A stretch of DNA of 58,199 nt. Origin: Vreelandella rituensis. Its GTDB lineage: Bacteria > Pseudomonadota > Gammaproteobacteria > Pseudomonadales > Halomonadaceae. Numbering within the stretch: position 1 is the stretch's first letter; every line of letters begins with the position of its first letter. Below are positions 23,836-31,219 of this stretch, one piece after another. The stretch lies in NCBI RefSeq assembly GCF_003336665.1, contig NZ_QPIJ01000021.1, positions 332-58,530 of the forward strand, written 5' to 3'. The notes beneath the pieces are model-generated. The model was not told the DNA's origin and made no database searches. It saw only the letters and a list, made by a program, of their open reading frames with translations. The position numbers and the translations under genes are program-made.

Positions 23836-24408
23836 TCATGGAAAACGGCGACGCAACCAGACCAACGCCACTATGACGCCCGGCAACCAACCGGCCAGGG
23901 TCAACAGCACCCCCAAAGCAATACGCCGCCCCCCGGCGCCGGAAAGTACCAACGCCAAAGGCGGCAATAACACGGCCAGGAAGTAATACGCCGTTTTCAA
24001 CGCCGGCGATGGGGTGGCGGATGGCGACTCAGCCTTGGTGGGAACATCTACGCTGGCCTTGGGTGGCGGGGTGAAATGCTCGACCCCTCTGCCGCTTGCC
24101 TCGGATTTTCCTGCTTCAGGCCTGTTTTCTTCAAGTTTGCCTGCTTCGGGCTTGGCTTGCCCGGAAGCATGTTCCGTGGCGTGGCGATGCGCTTGCTTGT
24201 CGATTTTCTGTTCCAGGCTTTCAGAGCCTTCGGCAAGGTCTTCATGGTACCGCTCCCACTCCTCCCAATCATGCGGCGTGCCGACCTTGGGCCGCTGGTG
24301 CCCGGCACCCCGAGCACGTTCCCAGGCCTTTTCTTCCAAAGTATTGGGCTTGTCTGGATCGCGATCCAGAGGCACCCCTTTTCGATTCAGATACTCTCTC
24401 GCATCCAT
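23836..24408 (-). CDS. Protein with C-terminal Pmp3/YqaE-like membrane domain
   Basis: 190 residues from ATG 24408. Residues 1-60 are charged (a DAREYLNRKGVPLDRDPDKP opening), and 60-135 are a low-complexity Lys/Glu/Ala-rich region with repeated EAGK units. The C-terminal ~55 residues have two membrane helices in the Pmp3 pattern (LLPPLALVL, then LLTLAGWLPGVIVALVWL). Free-standing Pmp3 proteins are ~55 residues and linked to membrane potential and salt stress. A long soluble extension fused to one is unusual. Confidence 0.7.
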   Translation of the reverse strand: MDAREYLNRKGVPLDRDPDKPNTLEEKAWERARGAGHQRPKVGTPHDWEEWERYHEDLAEGSESLEQKIDKQAHRHATEHASGQAKPEAGKLEENRPEAGKSEASGRGVEHFTPPPKASVDVPTKAESPSATPSPALKTAYYFLAVLLPPLALVLSGAGGRRIALGVLLTLAGWLPGVIVALVWLRRRFP

Positions 24409-24635
24409 TGGCCACTCCGATTCTCGTGAGGTGAGCGATTGAGACAAGCACTTTACCATTCACAAACGACCACGTATCCGGCATAAAATTTCAATACTGC
24501 TCACTACCGTCCTACAAAGCCAGGAGTCTGGTCTCACTATCTTGCGAAGAAGTGCGCAAGTATCTGTAAGGAAGTCGGTATAACGTAAACCAATCGCTGA
24601 CCAACTGTAGTGTTCAACTAATACCGGAGCTTGCC

Positions 24636-25325
24636 ATGCGACTCTCTAGTTTCTCCCTGACACCCTCACTGCGCTGGCTGTTTGTTCCCTGGCTGGTTGT
24701 CGTGGCCGGCCCTGCGATCGGCAGTGACGACCTGCACTTTTCGCCCTTCCACATGGAGCGCTGGCCCACCCGCAGCTTCGAGGGTGAAACCGAGTATCGC
24801 GTGGTCGACAAGGACGGCCAACCCGTCTTGCAGGCACGCGCCAACCAGCAGGCCTCCGCACTTTACCTTGAGCGCGAAATTGATCTGACACAGACGCCCT
24901 ACCTCAAGTGGTGCTGGCAGGTGGATCGTATTTATCCCGGCCTGAACGAAACCACCCAAGCCGGAGACGACTACCCTGCGCGGGTTTACGTCGCCCACAA
25001 GAGCGGCATCCTGCCCTGGCAGGTGCAGTCGGTGAACTATGTGTGGTCGTCGACCCAGGCCGCCGGTACCGCATGGCCGAACGCCTTTACCCAACGCGCC
25101 CAGCTGTTGGCGCTGCAAGGCGGTGACCAACAGGTTGGCGAGTGGGTCGCGGAGGTACGCGACGTGCGCGAAGACTACCAGCGCCTGTTCGGTGAACGCC
25201 ATGACCACATCGACGGCGTGGCGCTGATGAGCGACGGCGACAACGCCGGCGGCGATGCCACGGCCTGGTTCAGCGGCCTCACCTTCTCCGCCGACCCCAC
25301 GCCGCCGGAGTGTCCGTCTTCATGA
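24636..25325 (+). CDS. DUF3047 secreted protein
   Basis: 229 residues. An N-terminal signal peptide (LRWLFVPWLVVVAGPAIG) is followed by the DUF3047 core: YLKWCWQVDRIYPG, DDYPARVYVAH, NYVWSS and VALMSDGDNAGG. It is probably periplasmic with a jelly-roll-like fold; the function is unknown. ATG 24636 follows a CGGAG site. It converges on the brnA-type antitoxin gene. Confidence 0.8.
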   Translation: MRLSSFSLTPSLRWLFVPWLVVVAGPAIGSDDLHFSPFHMERWPTRSFEGETEYRVVDKDGQPVLQARANQQASALYLEREIDLTQTPYLKWCWQVDRIYPGLNETTQAGDDYPARVYVAHKSGILPWQVQSVNYVWSSTQAAGTAWPNAFTQRAQLLALQGGDQQVGEWVAEVRDVREDYQRLFGERHDHIDGVALMSDGDNAGGDATAWFSGLTFSADPTPPECPSS

Positions 25326-25335
25326 CGAAAAACGT

Positions 25336-25545
25336 TTACCGCCACTCCATCTTGAGATCTTTGTGGGACTGGGCACAATCCCGAAGATAAAGGTTGATAA
25401 GGCTCTGGTACGGAAGGTCTTTCTCTTCAGCTAGCTTTTTGAAGTACTCAATCGTATCTTCATCGAGCCTAATAGTGACCTGCCTTTTGAGCTTCTTCGC
25501 ATATGGGTTCTGAACGGATGTTGAAAAATCGTAATCATCACGCAT
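25336..25545 (-). CDS. BrnA-type antitoxin
   Basis: 69 residues. The sequence KRQVTIRLDEDTIEYFKKLAEEKDLPYQSLINLYL is the ribbon-helix-helix core of BrnA/CopG-type antitoxins. Its start overlaps the toxin gene end by eight bases, the standard brnT-brnA arrangement. The antitoxin appears intact while its toxin has lost the N-terminus, so it may now be an orphan repressor. Confidence 0.75.
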   Translation of the reverse strand: MRDDYDFSTSVQNPYAKKLKRQVTIRLDEDTIEYFKKLAEEKDLPYQSLINLYLRDCAQSHKDLKMEWR

Positions 25546-25754
25546 GCCTGTACCCCTCGTAAGCCTTTCGCTCTCGCTTGTTGGCTTTACGCGCCGAGAT
25601 AATCCGAATGGTTTCCCTATCCCTGACGCAATGACACACGACCAACAGCCGAGAATGAATACTGGTGCCAAGAAGCAAGAACCGATCCTCTTCGTCAGAG
25701 TGATCCGGGTCCGCTATCACCCGGGCAAATTCATCCGTGAAGGCCGTTTTAGCC
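25538..25754 (-). pseudogene. BrnT-type toxin, N-terminally truncated
   Basis: About 71 codons remain, covering the central and C-terminal BrnT ribonuclease fold: DEFARVIADPDHSDEEDRFLLLGTS, then RETIRIISARKANKRERKAYE. The first ~20 residues of a typical BrnT, with the W-D-x-x-K and RKHG motifs, are replaced by an IS-end-like sequence and a VOC fragment. The frame stays open from a TTG at 25783. Probably inactive. Confidence 0.65.
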
Positions 25755-25856
25755 CTGACGAATCCCCACGAATTCCCAGCCAAACACCGCTGAGAAAAAC
25801 GCTTTTGTAGCTTTTAGATCTTTCTCTACGTAGTTGAGCTTTTCATGCTGGTTCAT
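25749..25856 (-). pseudogene. VOC-family protein, N-terminal scrap
   Basis: A 35-codon frame from ATG 25856 reads MNQHEKLNYVEKDLKATKAF then FSAVFGWEF. This is the start of a glyoxalase-like protein (the family normally has a few extra residues after NYVE). It stops at TAA after running through the IS-end-like sequence. The rest of the gene is absent. Confidence 0.65.
25755..25774 (+). mobile_element. Remnant end of an IS10-like element
   Basis: CTGACGAATCCCCACGAATT differs from the terminal sequence of the IS at 1-457 (CTGACGGATCCCCACGAAAT...) by one substitution and one missing A. It sits at the junction between the brnT remnant and the VOC scrap. No transposase DNA remains. Confidence 0.5.
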
Positions 25857-25935
25857 GGCTTGTCCCTCGCTTATTCGTCAGCTCTGCCACTGCCCTACCT
25901 GCCGTTGTGTGTACCGTTCAAGATAGATGGCTCAC

Positions 25936-25964
25936 AAAAAAATGCCCCGGCAGGCAACCGAGGC
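25936..25964 (-). terminator. Intrinsic terminator of the small secreted-protein gene
   Basis: On the minus strand GCCTCGG / CCGGGGC (one G-U pair) is followed by seven T residues, 15 bases after the stop at 25979. Confidence 0.75.
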
Positions 25965-25978
25965 GTTTTAGGTGTTTT

Positions 25979-26299
25979 TTACTGCCCGAAGCCGATGCCC
26001 AGTCGCAGCGCCTGGAGACCATCGAGCTCGACTCTTAACTCATCGGAAAACAGAGGGTGCCCCTGCACCGTCAAATTCAGTGCCGCCTGAGAGCCACGAT
26101 AAGTGACGGTCGCCGAGACGTTCGCGGACGTATTGATGGGGGCCAACAGCCCATACTCGAGGTTATCAACGCTGACCGAGGTGAGGCCGCGATTATCCAG
26201 CTGCTGCTGAACTTCCTGTTCGACGGCAACGCCGTAATAGAAGTACAGGCCGGCATAGCCAAGCGCCAGCAGTACGATCAGTGAGAAGAGCTTTCCCAT
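25979..26299 (-). CDS. Small membrane-anchored protein of unknown function
   Basis: 106 residues. An N-terminal hydrophobic segment (LFSLIVLLALGYAGLYFYYG) is probably an uncleaved anchor. The periplasmic remainder alternates beta-type stretches (VSVDNLEYGLLAPINTSANV, ALNLTVQGHPLF) like a small lipid-binding or YdgA-like fragment. I do not recognise the family. ATG 26299 was chosen because the hydrophobic start follows it at once. A strong terminator ends the gene. Confidence 0.6.
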   Translation of the reverse strand: MGKLFSLIVLLALGYAGLYFYYGVAVEQEVQQQLDNRGLTSVSVDNLEYGLLAPINTSANVSATVTYRGSQAALNLTVQGHPLFSDELRVELDGLQALRLGIGFGQ

Positions 26300-26513
26300 T
26301 GTTTCCCCTAGGGGTTGCAGAATCCTTGGTGGTTGCCGCCTGCGGTCAAATCGTGGCGACACGCAGGCAACCGCGAGCGCTGATAATGCCTGCGGCGATC
26401 AGGACGCACAAGCAATCAAAAATGAACATTTTTTACCCATGAGCAGCTCGCCGCAGTGAACCGCTAGCAGAGTGGCTTGGGTGGGAGTTGAAGAATAGAC
26501 GTGACTGGTATGG

Positions 26514-26789
26514 TTAGTGATTTAGTACGTTATTAGGTGCCTTATCAGCCGCTTCTGCTTTCAGGCGTTCAACCAGCCAGACCTTGATAATCGATTGACG
26601 GGCAACCCCAATCCGAGCCGCCTCACGATCCAGCGACTCTACGACCCAGGCTGGGAGGTCAACATTAATACGCTTCTGTTCCTGGTTTACGCGGTGTGCA
26701 GTGGTCAGATCCAGATCGTCGACGATATCTTCGCTGCCCTGATCAAACTTTTTGTCGAAATCTTTAGCTTTCATCGTACTCATCAACAT
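26514..26789 (-). CDS. Orphan BrnA-like antitoxin
   Basis: 91 residues from ATG 26789 (GAGG nine bases upstream; ATGs at 26783 and 26774 are alternatives). The pattern KAKDFDKKFDQGSEDIVDDL, then RINVDLPAWVVESLDREA and GVARQSIIKVWLVERLK, is the BrnA/CopG-type antitoxin arrangement. No brnT lies upstream; the neighbour is the ADP-ribosylglycohydrolase gene. It could regulate that gene or complement a toxin elsewhere. Confidence 0.7.
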   Translation of the reverse strand: MLMSTMKAKDFDKKFDQGSEDIVDDLDLTTAHRVNQEQKRINVDLPAWVVESLDREAARIGVARQSIIKVWLVERLKAEAADKAPNNVLNH

Positions 26790-26817
26790 TGTTTTCAACC
26801 TCTTTCACAAGGCGGGT

Positions 26818-27585
26818 TTAGCGATATCGGCGGCAAAATGTGTCGGTGATCGCCCATAAATCCGGCGTCAGGCGCTGTTCCACCTCGGCAAGTATGGCGG
26901 CTGGCACGCTGCCGTAGAAGGCTTCGGCAATGCCCCCGGCGATGCAGGCCTGGGTATCGCTGTCGCCACCTAGCGATACCGCGTTACGGACCACCTCTTC
27001 ATACGAATCAGATTCCAGAAAGGCGATGATGGCTTCCGGCACGCTGCACTGGCAGGAAACATCGAAGCGGTAATGCGGGCGAATGTCGTCCAGCCTGCGC
27101 GCCAGGTCATAATCGAACCGCTGGGTAAGGGTGGTGCGGATAGTGGTTTTATCCGCGCCGGTTCGCGCAAGAAACACTGCCAGCGCGGTGGCTTGTGCGC
27201 CCTTGATGCCTTCGGGGTGGTTGTGGGTAATGGCAGCGGTGGCTTTGGCTTGGGCGAGCACGTCGGCTTCAGTGGAGTAGGCAAAGCCCACGGGGCTGAC
27301 GCGCATGGCGGCACCGTTACCCCAGCTGCGGTAAGGCCCGGCATTATCTGCGGCCAGCCATTGGATAAACGAGCCACCGTAGCCCGCATTGGGGTACTGC
27401 CTGCCTATTTGGCGAACGGCATCGGCGTAAGGGATGTTATCGAGAATGGCACTGGCAATCGCCACGCTCAGCACACTGTCGTCGGTGAAACGAGACTGCG
27501 CCTGAAACAGCGGGAAGTCTTTGGTTTTAATGGGCTGATGCTCGTACACCGAACCAATGATGTCACCCGCAATCGCGCCAATCAT
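26818..27585 (-). CDS. ADP-ribosylglycohydrolase family protein
   Basis: 255 residues. Removes ADP-ribose from proteins or small molecules in this family (DraG/ARH). The dinuclear metal motifs are FTDDS near residue 33 and GGDSDT near residue 205, with the conserved GAIAGDIIGS opening. It lies upstream of the orphan antitoxin gene, 29 bases apart. Its first ~94 codons and leader are duplicated at 34434-34750, where the copy is truncated. Confidence 0.88.
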   Translation of the reverse strand: MIGAIAGDIIGSVYEHQPIKTKDFPLFQAQSRFTDDSVLSVAIASAILDNIPYADAVRQIGRQYPNAGYGGSFIQWLAADNAGPYRSWGNGAAMRVSPVGFAYSTEADVLAQAKATAAITHNHPEGIKGAQATALAVFLARTGADKTTIRTTLTQRFDYDLARRLDDIRPHYRFDVSCQCSVPEAIIAFLESDSYEEVVRNAVSLGGDSDTQACIAGGIAEAFYGSVPAAILAEVEQRLTPDLWAITDTFCRRYR

Positions 27586-27620
27586 AGATTCCTCCGCTAG
27601 CCGGTTTGCGCTGCATGTGA
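27300..27620 (-). repeat. Direct repeat copy 1 (5' end of ADP-ribosylglycohydrolase gene)
   Basis: Covers the first ~94 codons and about 30 bases of leader. The same stretch recurs in the same orientation at 34434-34750 with five amino-acid differences in the translated part. Confidence 0.85.
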
Positions 27621-27685
27621 TGAGTCAGTTGTGATGGCTAGTCGCATCGGATGTCTAGCAGCATAGTCCAGCTGGGCCGTAACAC

Positions 27686-27710
27686 TGGCCCGGACATCCC
27701 GGCCGGGCCA
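27686..27710. terminator. GC-rich hairpin after the DUF6746 gene
   Basis: TGGCCCGG / CCGGGCCA can form an eight-base stem. It lacks a T-run on either side, so termination is uncertain. Confidence 0.35.
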
Positions 27711-27735
27711 GCATCAAGAAAGGATGACGAACGTT

Positions 27736-28122
27736 TTATTCAGCCAATGTCCGGGCAACTTCCAGATAGTCGACACCATTGGTAGCCACGCGCTCCTGAT
27801 CAAGCGTTTCCGACCCCAGGTGCACCTCTTCCAGAGACACCGCCATGCTCTTAACTTCCTCGTCAATTTTCAGCAGGGCGTTCTCCAAGGTGTAAGTCAG
27901 CATGTGAAGCTCGCCCATCTGCTCGTTGGTCAGCTCGTCGGAGGCCAGCATTTCCGCCAGCTGTTGATTGCCCTCGGAGAAGTTAGCCACCGCTTCTTCC
28001 ATCGTCTCGGCGGGCTTGCCTTCGAAATGCTCGGCGCGATCATGTGCTTCCTCATGATCATTGGCCATGGCCACGCCGCTGCTTATCAGACCTGCCAGCA
28101 TCAAAAACGCAATACGTTTCAT
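27736..28122 (-). CDS. DUF6746-type periplasmic protein
   Basis: 128 residues. The signal peptide ends at GVAMA. The mature part is acidic and helical (AVANFSEGNQQLAEMLAS, MLTYTLENALLKIDEEVKSM), like a small four-helix or helical-hairpin protein. I recall such proteins as DUF6746 in halophilic gammaproteobacteria; function unknown. A Fur-box-like sequence 84 bases upstream suggests iron control. Confidence 0.65.
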   Translation of the reverse strand: MKRIAFLMLAGLISSGVAMANDHEEAHDRAEHFEGKPAETMEEAVANFSEGNQQLAEMLASDELTNEQMGELHMLTYTLENALLKIDEEVKSMAVSLEEVHLGSETLDQERVATNGVDYLEVARTLAE

Positions 28123-28202
28123 GAACTACCCCTTTCCGGCTAAGATGATGCGCATTATCCGTTGCGAATGATTTGCACTCAATAAACGTATCATGCTGCA
28201 AC

Positions 28203-28223
28203 CAAAATGAGAATCGTTCTTTA
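28203..28223 (-). promoter_or_regulatory. Candidate Fur box upstream of the DUF6746 gene
   Basis: AATGAGAATCGTTCT (28206-28220) matches the core of the Fur consensus (GATAATGATAATCATTATC type, AATGAGAAT half-site). A second, weaker site (GCGAATGATTTGCA) lies at about 28164-28177, closer to the gene. Confidence 0.5.
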
Positions 28224-28369
28224 ATGCGTTTTCTTCAAATTGACACTAACAAACCCATTCCCTATCACCTCAATCCCCGCGTCACACCCCATCACGAACA
28301 CAAGCGGGACGCTGCGCCAACGACCTGAATATCATCGAGGCTTCGTTCCACCAGTCTTTGTTCCTGGCG

Positions 28370-28864
28370 CTATTTCTTTGTGTCACTTTTCTGCTCGGCG
28401 TAACGGTGCAAATCATCCTTCAGGGGTTCCAGGTCATGGCCGGCTCTCTGGGATGCCTTCATCAAGTCCATGATCGGGCATTCAGGTGCTTGAGAATAGG
28501 CCCAAAGATGCGAAACCCGCTTGCCGGTGCGGCAAAAACCCACTATGGGTTCGGGTGATGACTGCAGCACCTCGGAAAACGCATCAATGTCTTGCTGCGA
28601 GTACTCTCCGGGCTTGACTGGTATTTCGCGCCAGACCATGCCCAAGGATTCCGCTTTATCTTTAAGCGCCTGCATATCCGGCTGATCCTCGGTTTCTCCG
28701 CGCGGCCGGTTGGAAATGATGGTGCGATAGCCCTCTTTTGCCAGGGTATCGATCTCCTCGTAACTGGGCTGGGCCTTGACATCCTCCCCCACCTTCAGCG
28801 CTAGCGCGCTTGTGGAAGGGGATTCCCTGGTCGTCACCTCCCAGATTCCTGCTTCGTTGTCCAT
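28370..28864 (-). CDS. DUF442 (TIGR01244-type) phosphatase-like protein
   Basis: 164 residues. The phosphatase loop CRTGKR fits the Cys-x-x-Gly-x-Arg pattern of the Blh/DUF442 family, which is linked to sulfide and sulfur metabolism in some bacteria. The opening YEEIDTLAKEGYRTIISNRPRGE is typical. ATG 28864 lies about 80 bases from the tnpB stop, so the native promoter may have been displaced by the transposon. Confidence 0.8.
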   Translation of the reverse strand: MDNEAGIWEVTTRESPSTSALALKVGEDVKAQPSYEEIDTLAKEGYRTIISNRPRGETEDQPDMQALKDKAESLGMVWREIPVKPGEYSQQDIDAFSEVLQSSPEPIVGFCRTGKRVSHLWAYSQAPECPIMDLMKASQRAGHDLEPLKDDLHRYAEQKSDTKK

Positions 28865-28869
28865 CGCCT

Positions 28870-28975
28870 CAATGCCTTGGCATTGCCGGTCTTACACAAA
28901 CTCCACAGGCGTAACTTCCCGAGTGCCCCTCGGTAGTGCTTCAACTCTCAGCACCGGCTAACAGCGCGGTGCCGG
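28870..28975 (-). ncRNA. Candidate TnpB right end and omega RNA region
   Basis: Downstream of the tnpB stop there is a CCGAG / CTCGG hairpin (28919-28933) and a CAATGCC / GGCATTG hairpin (28870-28885). In characterised IS200/IS605 elements the guide RNA overlaps the tnpB 3' end and runs through such right-end hairpins. The exact boundary and the guide start cannot be fixed from this copy alone. Confidence 0.4.
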
Positions 28976-30053
28976 CTTGTAGGATGTTGCGGGCGGCATT
29001 GACGTCGCGGTCGATGCCTTGGGTGCCGCAGTCCGGACAGTCCCAGGTGCGAACATTGAGCGGCAAGGATTCGACGACAAACCCGCAGCCATGGCAGCGC
29101 TTGCTGCTGGGGTACCAACGGTCGATCTGGACGAACTGGCGCCCCGCCCATGCGGCCTTGTACTCAAGCTGGCGCACTAGCTCCCCCCAGCCCACATCAC
29201 TGATGGCTTTCGCCAGAGACCGGTTCTTGACCATATTTTTCACCGCGAGGCTTTCAGCACAGATCACTTGGTTCTCGTTGACGATCTGCCGGGTGAGTTT
29301 ATGAAGGTGGTCAAGCCGGGCATCGGCGATTTTCGCGTGGCGCCTGGCCACTTTCTGCTTGGCTTTCGCCCGATTGTTCGAGCCTTTTTGCTTACGGCTC
29401 AGTTGCCGTTGCGCCCGCGCCAATTTGCGTGCGTGACACACCGTATGGCGGGGGTTATTGACGCGCTTGCCGTCACTGGTCACGAACAGGTCTTTCAGCC
29501 CGAGATCGATACCCACCATCTTGGGGGTAATGGACAGTGATTCGGCGTTCACTTTGCACAAGCAGCTAATGAAATAGCGACCGGCGCGGTCTTGGGACAC
29601 GGTAACGGTGCTGGGGGCTGACGGAAGCACGCGGCTCCAGCGGATGCTGAGGGGTTCCTGGCACTTGGCCAGCGTGATCTGGCCGTTGCGATACGCAAAC
29701 GCCGAACTGGCAAAGGTGGCGGACTGTCGCTGCTTCCTTGACTTGAAACGCGGGTACCGAGCGTACTTGGCAAAGAAGTGCTTGAAGGCCGATTGTTGGT
29801 GGCGCAGGCATTGCTGCAAGGGCACCGAACTGACCTCGGCCAGGAACGCGGTGTCCGGCTGCTTTTTCAGTTGCGTCAAGAACGCACTGGCGTCGTTGTA
29901 GCCGATTTTCTCTTTGCGCTCGTAAAACGCATCAGTGCGATGTCGCAGCACCGCGTTCCAGACAAACCGCACGCACCCAAACGTCCGCGCCAGCAGGATT
30001 TCCTGCTCGGGCGTCGGGTAGAATCGGTACTTGTAGGCGCGTTCGATTTTCAT
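28941..30053 (-). CDS. tnpB: TnpB-type RNA-guided nuclease (IS200/IS605 family)
   Basis: 370 residues. The start is typical (KIERAYKYRFYPTPEQEILL). The RuvC triad is intact: Asp in GIDLGLKD, Glu in ICAESLAVKNM, and Asp in IDRDVNAARNI. The zinc ribbon has CHGCG and CPDCG. No tnpA is adjacent, so this is an IS1341-type element dependent on a TnpA elsewhere. TnpB enzymes cut DNA next to a short TAM using an omega RNA from the element's right end. All key residues being present suggests an active nuclease. Confidence 0.88.
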   Translation of the reverse strand: MKIERAYKYRFYPTPEQEILLARTFGCVRFVWNAVLRHRTDAFYERKEKIGYNDASAFLTQLKKQPDTAFLAEVSSVPLQQCLRHQQSAFKHFFAKYARYPRFKSRKQRQSATFASSAFAYRNGQITLAKCQEPLSIRWSRVLPSAPSTVTVSQDRAGRYFISCLCKVNAESLSITPKMVGIDLGLKDLFVTSDGKRVNNPRHTVCHARKLARAQRQLSRKQKGSNNRAKAKQKVARRHAKIADARLDHLHKLTRQIVNENQVICAESLAVKNMVKNRSLAKAISDVGWGELVRQLEYKAAWAGRQFVQIDRWYPSSKRCHGCGFVVESLPLNVRTWDCPDCGTQGIDRDVNAARNILQAGTALLAGAES

Positions 30054-30298
30054 GAATTACAGTTTAGTATCATTTGCGTAAGAGAACAAGACGTCCTCTC
30101 GGACGCCGCGTTTGTATCCTCTCCCTTCGCGCTACGCGACTCAGGAAGAGGTATTACGCGCTTTTAGATAACGCTGAGCCGTTCATCGAGCAGCTTGATG
30201 TCCATATGATTTTCTCATTAGTTACATTGTTCGTTTTTGTTCAGGTACCCGCCGGGGCCTCGCGGCAGTCCGAGCCGTTGACTGGCCACTTGCACCGT

Positions 30299-31219
30299 TC
30301 AAAACGCAAAGCGCAATCCTGCCAAAACCATCCATTGTTCGGTCTTGTCTCCCGCGGCACCCGCGATGTCTTCGGTCTCACCCACGAGTGACTGATAGCG
30401 TACGCCAATATAAGGTGCGAACTCCCGTTTGACTTCGTAGCGCAGGCGCATATCCAAGTTGGCACTGGTCATGCCGGACCCGAGCTTGCGTTCAGGCACG
30501 TCCTGAGCCGCAAACCCCAGTGCCGCACGAGGCTGAAGCACCAGTCGCTGGGTAATGCGAAGATCGTATTCTCCTTCCACTTCTATCGTCAGATCTCCGT
30601 CCTCGGAGACATACAGCGAGCTATCGAGTTCCAACTGGTAAGGCGTCAACCCTTGCAGCCCGAGCACATACGACCAGCGATCCCCGTAATCATCGGACGT
30701 CCATTCGTTGGCGTACTGAATACCGGTCTGAACACTCCAGAAGGGTGTAAAAAGGCGCGAATAGAGGAAATCGTTCTCGCTTTCACCTTCATTGGGACCA
30801 TCGAAAATTGCCTCACCTTCCGTCTTCAACCAGAATTTGTTGATATCGCCACCGAGCCAGGCATCAGCCTCCCAGCCTAAATGATCGGGTGCCTCGTCAT
30901 CCGTCATGCGGTATTCAAATTGATCAAAGAGCACGAACCCAAACCATTGATCGTCGGCAACGGGGTCGGGGAAGTGTGCGGGTGGCTCGCTCTCGGCATA
31001 GTTGAATACCTCGTCGAGCGTCATGCCTTCGGGTAGCGGTGGAGCATCAAGATCAGGCGGCGGTGCGCCCTGATGGTGGTGCGCGGATTGCTGATGATCC
31101 GGAAGATTGGCGGTGTTAGGCATATCTTCCGTGCCCGATTCGTTCTGGCTCATGGCAGGGTTAGAAAACAGAGCGACTACGCTCACCACCGCCGTGAAGC
31201 GAGTTCTAGGCATCGGCAT
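30299..31219 (-). CDS. copB: Copper resistance outer-membrane protein CopB
   Basis: 306 residues. A signal peptide ends near AMSQN. A short His/Asp/Pro-rich N-terminal part (HQQSAHHHQGAPPPDLDAPP) may bind copper. The CopB barrel domain follows (DQWFGFVLFDQFEYR, GWEADAWLGGD, SRLFTPFWSVQTGIQY, LQPRAALGFAAQD), ending with aromatic GLRFAF. Its start overlaps the copA end by 14 bases, so copA-copB form one operon. Confidence 0.9.
   Translation of the reverse strand: MPMPRTRFTAVVSVVALFSNPAMSQNESGTEDMPNTANLPDHQQSAHHHQGAPPPDLDAPPLPEGMTLDEVFNYAESEPPAHFPDPVADDQWFGFVLFDQFEYRMTDDEAPDHLGWEADAWLGGDINKFWLKTEGEAIFDGPNEGESENDFLYSRLFTPFWSVQTGIQYANEWTSDDYGDRWSYVLGLQGLTPYQLELDSSLYVSEDGDLTIEVEGEYDLRITQRLVLQPRAALGFAAQDVPERKLGSGMTSANLDMRLRYEVKREFAPYIGVRYQSLVGETEDIAGAAGDKTEQWMVLAGLRFAF

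Noticed and set aside
30160..30215. Short minus-strand frame beginning MDIKLLDERLSVI, faintly like the start of dUTPase
   Set aside because: Only 13 codons and no further similarity; cannot be supported as a gene remnant.
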